From Collinsella sp. AF02-46-1 (GTDB lineage: Bacteria; Actinomycetota; Coriobacteriia; Coriobacteriales; Coriobacteriaceae): a stretch of 9,954 bases of DNA. The position numbers were made by a program, and so were the translations under genes. The stretch is taken from the NCBI GenBank assembly GCA_934876235.1, contig CAKXKM010000066.1:1-9954 (forward strand), read 5' to 3'. Below, in pieces: positions 6,388 to 9,954 of the stretch. Within the stretch, counting starts at the first letter, position 1. Each line of letters begins with the position of its first letter. The notes below the pieces were generated by a model, which saw only the letters and a program-made list of their open reading frames with translations, was not told where the DNA came from and made no database searches.

Positions 6388-6411
6388 AATAATCCCCAGC
6401 TGAGGATTATT
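6388..6411. repeat. 24-bp near-perfect palindrome between the exporter and kup
   Basis: Arms AATAATCC (6388-6395) and GGATTATT (6404-6411) flank a centre containing CAGCTG; 11 of 12 symmetric pairs match. It is AT-rich at the ends and not followed by a T-tract, so it is a poor intrinsic terminator for the exporter gene. It could be a dimeric regulator site upstream of kup. Confidence 0.45.
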
Positions 6412-6449
6412 GTCTAAAATAACCCGATGTGCCAAACTGCTCTTGTATG

Positions 6450-6505
6450 TATAAAGACGGCATAAAGTTTTTTGTCCTAGACAGATAACCGGATGTCTAA
6501 GGGAG
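6450..6505 (+). promoter_or_regulatory. kup leader: possible -10, and hairpin over the ribosome site
   Basis: TATAAA (6450-6455) is a possible -10 with a poor -35. Downstream, TAGACA (6478-6483) pairs with TGTCTA (6494-6499). The stem can extend past a bulged A by pairing CC (6476-6477) with GG (6501-6502), so part of the Shine-Dalgarno AAGGGAG (6499-6505) would be hidden. The 12-mer ATAACCSGATGT occurs twice (6419-6430 and 6485-6496; S is C, then G). No ydaO/c-di-AMP riboswitch core is visible in this leader. Confidence 0.35.
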
Positions 6506-6510
6506 TCCTC

Positions 6511-8739
6511 GTGGCACACAACAAACTGGAGGCAAACCTCCAAGACCAGCGCGGGCAAGGCGGGCACGGAGCCATCCCCCTCTCCGCTGGCATGCTGCTC
6601 GTAACGCTCGGCGTCGTCTATGGCGACATCGGCACGAGCCCCATGTACACCATGAAATCAATCGTCGCCAACAACGGCGGCATCGGTACCGTCAGCGAGG
6701 ACATGATCCTGGGCGCGCTTTCGCTCGTCATCTGGACCATGACGCTCGTGACCACGGTCAAGTACGTGCTAATCGCCATGAAGGCCGACAACCACAACGA
6801 AGGCGGCATCTTCGCCCTGTTCAGCCTCGTACGCAAGGTGGCACCATGGCTGATTCTGCCCGCCATGATCGGCGGCGCGGCGCTGCTCGCCGACGGCATC
6901 CTCACCCCCGCCGTCACGGTCACCACAGCCATCGAGGGTCTGCGCACCATCGAATGGGGCCATGCGCTGCTGGGCGACGGCCAGACCAACGTCATCATCA
7001 TCACCATCATCATTATCTGCGGCCTATTTGCCATGCAGCGCGCCGGCACCTCGTCAATCGGCAAGCTGTTCGGCCCGCTCATGACGCTGTGGTTCCTGTT
7101 CCTGGCAGGCGCCGGTCTGTTCAACATGCTCGGCAACCTGTCCATCTTGCGCGCGCTCAACCCCATCCGCGGCATTATGTTCCTGTTCTCGCCCATCAAC
7201 CATTCGGGCATTATGGTGCTCGGCTTTGTCTTCCTGTCGACAACCGGTGCCGAGGCACTCTACTCGGACATGGGCCACGTGGGCAAGGCAAACATCTATG
7301 CATCCTGGCCATTTGTTAAGGCGGCCCTTATCCTCAACTATCTGGGTCAGGGAGCTTGGCTGCTCGCCAATAACTCCAACCCCCAGATGCTCGCGATGGA
7401 TATCGTCAACCCGTTCTATATGATGCTCCCCGAGCCCCTACGCCCCTTTGCCATCGTGCTTTCGGCCGTGGCGGCCATCATCGCCTCACAGGCGCTCATC
7501 ACCGGCTCGTTCTCGCTGGTATCCGAGGCAACGCGCCTCAACCTTATGCCGCACCTGCGCATCCACTACCCCAGCGACACCAAGGGCCAGCTCTATATTC
7601 CACTCGTCAACAACATCATGTGGGTCGGCTGCATCTTCATTGTGCTGCTGTTCCAGAACTCCGAGCGCATGGAGAGCGCCTATGGCCTCGCCATTACCGT
7701 GACCATGCTTATGACCACCACGCTGCTGACGAGCTATATCGCCGGCATCCTCAAGCACAAGCTGGGCGCCTGCGTCTTCGCCCTGCTCTTCGGTGCCATT
7801 GAGCTGTGCTTCTTCGCCTCGTGCCTCACCATGTTCTTTGACGGCGGCTACGTAATGATCTTCTTGGCCTCGCTGCTGTTTGGCCTTATGTACGTGTGGC
7901 GCCGCGGCACCGCCATCGAGCGCACGCAGACGATCCTGCTGCCCGTCTCCAAGTACATTGACCAGCTCAACCGCCTGCGCAACGACGAGACCTACCCCGT
8001 GCTCGCCGACAATCTGGTGTTCCTCACCAACAGCCCCGACCCGCTCACGCTCGACCGCGACGTGCTCTATTCCATCTTGGATAAGCATCCCAAGCGCGCC
8101 AAGGCATACTGGTTCATCAACGTGCACGTTACCGACGAGCCCTATACGCACGAGTATTCCGTCGAGACCTTTGGCACGGACTTTTTGTTCCGCGTGCGCC
8201 TGGACTTGGGCTTTAAGGTCAACCAGCGCGTTAATGCCTACCTGCGCCAAATCGTTGGCGACTTGATGGCATCGGGTGAGCTGCCGCCGCAGCATCACAC
8301 CTACTCCATCTACGAGACGCGCGGCAACGTGGGCGACTTCCGTTTTTGTATGCTGCGCAAGATGCTCGCCCCCGAAACGGACATCAACCGCAATGACCAC
8401 CGCGTGATGGCCATCAAGTACGCCGTCCGCCGCGCCTGCGGAAGCCCGGCACGCTGGTACGGTCTCGAGAACTCGGCCATCATCATCGAGTACGTGCCGC
8501 TGTTTGCCCGCATGCGCCCGGCCGTTAAGCTCGTGCGCACCCAAGTGCCGCTCGAGGTTCAGATCGAAGAGGCCGAAGAAATGGAAGTCGACATCTTCTC
8601 GGACGACCTGGTCAACGGCAACGAAGCCGGTAAGAATATGAACGTCGATCCCACTGAGCTGCTCGAGAGCGTCGCAGATACGCCCGAACAGCAACTCGAC
8701 GGACTCGAGAGCACCCAGTTCAACGACGCCAACTTCTAA
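6511..8739 (+). CDS. kup: Kup-family low-affinity potassium uptake protein
   Basis: A cytoplasmic-membrane K+/H+ symporter. Predicted 742 residues from GTG 6511, preferred because AAGGGAG (6499-6505) lies 5 nt upstream; the ATG at 6493 has no ribosome site. Hallmarks in order: LGVVYGDIGTSP (33-44), KADNHNEGGIFALF, LADGILTPAVTVTTAIEGL, and TGAEALYSDMGHVGKANI. About 12 membrane segments lie in residues ~24-470, followed by a ~200-residue cytosolic domain and an acidic, low-complexity tail (about the last 60 residues, rich in Glu/Asp). Kup proteins are commonly 620-670 residues, so the tail makes this one long. One membrane segment contains a run of Ile coded by near-repeated ATC codons (6993-7016). 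The gene is a single unit bounded by the leader and the terminator at 8762-8799. Confidence 0.96.
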   Translation: MAHNKLEANLQDQRGQGGHGAIPLSAGMLLVTLGVVYGDIGTSPMYTMKSIVANNGGIGTVSEDMILGALSLVIWTMTLVTTVKYVLIAMKADNHNEGGIFALFSLVRKVAPWLILPAMIGGAALLADGILTPAVTVTTAIEGLRTIEWGHALLGDGQTNVIIITIIIICGLFAMQRAGTSSIGKLFGPLMTLWFLFLAGAGLFNMLGNLSILRALNPIRGIMFLFSPINHSGIMVLGFVFLSTTGAEALYSDMGHVGKANIYASWPFVKAALILNYLGQGAWLLANNSNPQMLAMDIVNPFYMMLPEPLRPFAIVLSAVAAIIASQALITGSFSLVSEATRLNLMPHLRIHYPSDTKGQLYIPLVNNIMWVGCIFIVLLFQNSERMESAYGLAITVTMLMTTTLLTSYIAGILKHKLGACVFALLFGAIELCFFASCLTMFFDGGYVMIFLASLLFGLMYVWRRGTAIERTQTILLPVSKYIDQLNRLRNDETYPVLADNLVFLTNSPDPLTLDRDVLYSILDKHPKRAKAYWFINVHVTDEPYTHEYSVETFGTDFLFRVRLDLGFKVNQRVNAYLRQIVGDLMASGELPPQHHTYSIYETRGNVGDFRFCMLRKMLAPETDINRNDHRVMAIKYAVRRACGSPARWYGLENSAIIIEYVPLFARMRPAVKLVRTQVPLEVQIEEAEEMEVDIFSDDLVNGNEAGKNMNVDPTELLESVADTPEQQLDGLESTQFNDANF

Positions 8740-8761
8740 CACGCCACCAGCCATTGACGAC

Positions 8762-8799
8762 AACGGCCTCGCATCTCATAAGAGGTGCGAGGCCGTTTT
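8762..8799 (+). terminator. Rho-independent terminator of kup
   Basis: 16-bp stem (8762-8777 with 8782-8797, one T-G wobble), loop ATAA, and a short T-run (8796-8799), 23 nt after the kup stop. It lies between convergent genes. The minus-strand side lacks a U-tract, so it is chiefly for kup but may also stop transcripts of the hydrolase gene. Confidence 0.85.
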
Positions 8800-8820
8800 A
8801 TGTCGCAACGGACCAGTGAG

Positions 8821-9786
8821 CTACGAACGACGCGGCTCGGGAACCACGAGCCTATCGGGGCTCGCGCCCTCGGCATCCATCAGGCTCACGTAACGAATCG
8901 ACGGATCCCCATACATCGCGTAGTAATAATTGCCCGTGCGCGCGCTAAAGCATCCGGTATAGATAGTCTTCTCGAACTTGCCATCGCCCATCCTGGACGC
9001 CCCCTCAATCATCACCACGCCCTCGAGCGAGCGGAACATGCGAACGACGTTTTCGGTCTCGCTCTCCTTTTGCGGGTAATTGGCATTGAGGTACGCCGCC
9101 TTTACAAAACGGCTCGGCGAATAGCAATCGCCCGGAATGCCGCGCATGCCGGCACCGGCTCCATAGGGCTTAAGCTCGGCGCCACGCCATGTCGCCGTCT
9201 GCGGAAAATCGCTTGTGGCGGTGATATAGGTGCGCAGGTTTTCCATGTGCCACGGGAAGGTCGGCTGGTTGGCAAGGGTGTCGACCGGATCGTCGTATAC
9301 ATGCAGGCCGTCAGCCATCATCTCGACCACGATGCTGCGCTGGCTGTCGCCGATAATCCAATGGAGCAGCGACACGCCCAGCCCCTCTCCGGCAGATTTG
9401 GCGACAATCACCGTGTCGCGCAGCGCGGCCTCGACCTCATCGACCGTCGAGAACGTCGCTGCCACCCACAGGGGAAACTCATAGGCCGCGATATTGTTCT
9501 TGCCGTCGACAGGGCCCTCGGCATACTCGGCATAGCCGGGAAAGTTGAGCCCCGCCACAGCCAGACCCGCATCGTTACCACAGTCGAAAAACATGGGATA
9601 GTTCTTGTAATCGATGCACATGCCGATTACCGCGTGTGCCGCCGACGCATCGTCGATAAACGAATACGGAATGTGGAACCCGCGCGGCATCACGCGAACC
9701 TGTTGGCCGTAGTCAAAGCTCCAGTCGAGGTTGCGGCCCAGATACATGTGGCCAGAATTATCGGTAAATCGAATGCTCGTGCACAT
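8821..9786 (-). CDS. Choloylglycine hydrolase family; probable bile salt hydrolase
   Basis: An Ntn-hydrolase that cleaves the amide of conjugated bile acids (or penicillin V in relatives). Predicted 321 residues. The start is ATG 9784-9786 because AGGAGG lies just upstream and because Cys must be residue 2, to become the N-terminal nucleophile once Met is removed; an upstream in-frame start would bury it. Catalytic residues match C. perfringens BSH as I recall it: Cys2, Arg18, Asp21, Asn81, Asn173 (in LANQPTF, where BSHs have TNNP) and Arg226 (in YSPSRF). GLAVAGLNFPGYAEY (74-88) resembles bile salt hydrolases more than penicillin V acylases. No signal peptide is visible, so it is probably cytoplasmic. 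It is a single gene, with no bile acid transporter next to it in the window. The stop is TAG. Confidence 0.9.
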   Translation of the reverse strand: MCTSIRFTDNSGHMYLGRNLDWSFDYGQQVRVMPRGFHIPYSFIDDASAAHAVIGMCIDYKNYPMFFDCGNDAGLAVAGLNFPGYAEYAEGPVDGKNNIAAYEFPLWVAATFSTVDEVEAALRDTVIVAKSAGEGLGVSLLHWIIGDSQRSIVVEMMADGLHVYDDPVDTLANQPTFPWHMENLRTYITATSDFPQTATWRGAELKPYGAGAGMRGIPGDCYSPSRFVKAAYLNANYPQKESETENVVRMFRSLEGVVMIEGASRMGDGKFEKTIYTGCFSARTGNYYYAMYGDPSIRYVSLMDAEGASPDRLVVPEPRRS

Positions 9787-9853
9787 AGCGCCTCCTAGCT
9801 TTACGGTCCTGCTAAGGTTATTGTCACCAAACAAAAAGGCGCTAAACACAAAA

Positions 9854-9886
9854 GCCCGGACATGACAACAATGTCACGCCCGGACC
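9854..9886 (-). terminator. Minus-strand intrinsic terminator upstream of the hydrolase gene
   Basis: As minus-strand RNA, GGUCCGGGCGUGACA pairs with UGUCAUGUCCGGGCU around loop UUGU (about 15 bp with several G-U pairs), followed by UUUUGUG (9847-9853). The wobble pairs become A-C mismatches on the plus strand, so the element belongs to the minus strand. It would end the gene entering from the right edge and insulate the hydrolase. Confidence 0.7.
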
Positions 9887-9926
9887 AAAAGAGACGAAGT
9901 GCGGTGCTTTGGTCCCCTTAGACCAA
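9882..9926 (-). repeat. Competing inverted repeats GGACCAAA / TTTGGTCC / GACCAA
   Basis: GGACCAAA (9882-9889) is complementary to TTTGGTCC (9908-9915), and TTGGTC (9909-9914) is complementary to GACCAA (9921-9926). The first pairing overlaps the 5 nt at the base of the terminator at 9854-9886, so the structures exclude one another in part. Confidence 0.35.
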
Positions 9927-9954
9927 CTTTCCAAGACAGTGGTCGATCATATGC
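9918..9954 (-). CDS. 3' end of an unidentified gene entering from the right
   Basis: In one minus-strand frame the sequence reads HMIDHCLGKLV and then TAA (9918-9920). An intrinsic terminator follows 31 nt later, as expected after a real stop. Only 11 full codons are visible, so the product cannot be named. The pattern is loosely like the C-terminus of flavin prenyltransferases (UbiX-type), but that is a guess. Confidence 0.4.
   Translation of the reverse strand, partial: HMIDHCLGKLV

Noticed and set aside
6354..6510. c-di-AMP (ydaO-type) riboswitch in front of kup
   Set aside because: The conserved ydaO core sequences are absent and the space is short for that structure.
6993..7016. ATC/ATT repeat tract within kup
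   Set aside because: Imperfect and in frame, coding for a run of Ile with one Thr in a membrane segment; more likely codon use than a phase-variable repeat.
7486..8763. Minus-strand open frame of 425 codons opposite kup
   Set aside because: Val/Gly/His-rich shadow of the Kup reading frame; it also runs through the region before the kup terminator without any start signal.
8785..9798. Plus-strand open frame of 337 codons opposite the hydrolase
   Set aside because: Complement of an intact Ntn-hydrolase gene; Arg/His/Ala-rich and starting inside the kup terminator.

Overview
The window (about 60% GC by eye) looks like ordinary chromosome of a gut actinobacterium. I infer Coriobacteriia, probably Collinsella. 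The reasons are GC-rich third codon positions, strong AGGAGG-type ribosome sites, GTG starts, a choloylglycine (bile salt) hydrolase and a long Kup transporter. The taxon is an inference, not a search result. I see no insertion sequence, CRISPR array, tRNA or rRNA.

Layout, left to right. (1) 1-377, minus: the start of a gene with a very acidic N-terminus and a probable winged-helix segment, cut by the left edge. (2) 530-1945, minus: a DHA2/EmrB-type MFS efflux transporter. (3) 2150-2560, plus: a small 136-residue peptide-deformylase family protein, divergent from the transporter. (4) 2561-2781: a convergent spacer with a ~100-nt, highly structured inverted repeat that looks like an RNA on the plus strand, followed by a perfect 10-bp hairpin next to the stop of the next gene. 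(5) 2782-4302, minus: an XRE-type helix-turn-helix domain fused to a complete AlaA-like alanine aminotransferase. It has a palindromic TTGAAC operator in its promoter and an internal ribosome site plus ATG exactly where a stand-alone 405-residue AlaA would begin. (6) 4466-5323, minus, and 5442-6353, plus: a LysR regulator divergent from an EamA/DMT exporter, with LysR-type inverted repeats between them. (7) 6511-8739, plus: a Kup potassium transporter with an elaborate leader and a strong terminator at 8762-8799. (8) 8821-9786, minus: a choloylglycine hydrolase with all catalytic residues. (9) 9854-9954, minus: a terminator and the last codons of a gene entering from the right.

Most genes are single transcription units whose jobs do not obviously connect: drug efflux, metabolite export, K+ uptake, bile acid deconjugation, alanine/pyruvate transamination. 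The item most worth following up is the XRE-AlaA fusion. Its DNA-binding domain, operator-like repeats and dual translation starts together suggest a self-regulating aminotransferase, similar in concept to the MocR/GabR regulators but with a different DNA-binding domain. The structured element at 2639-2738 is second.
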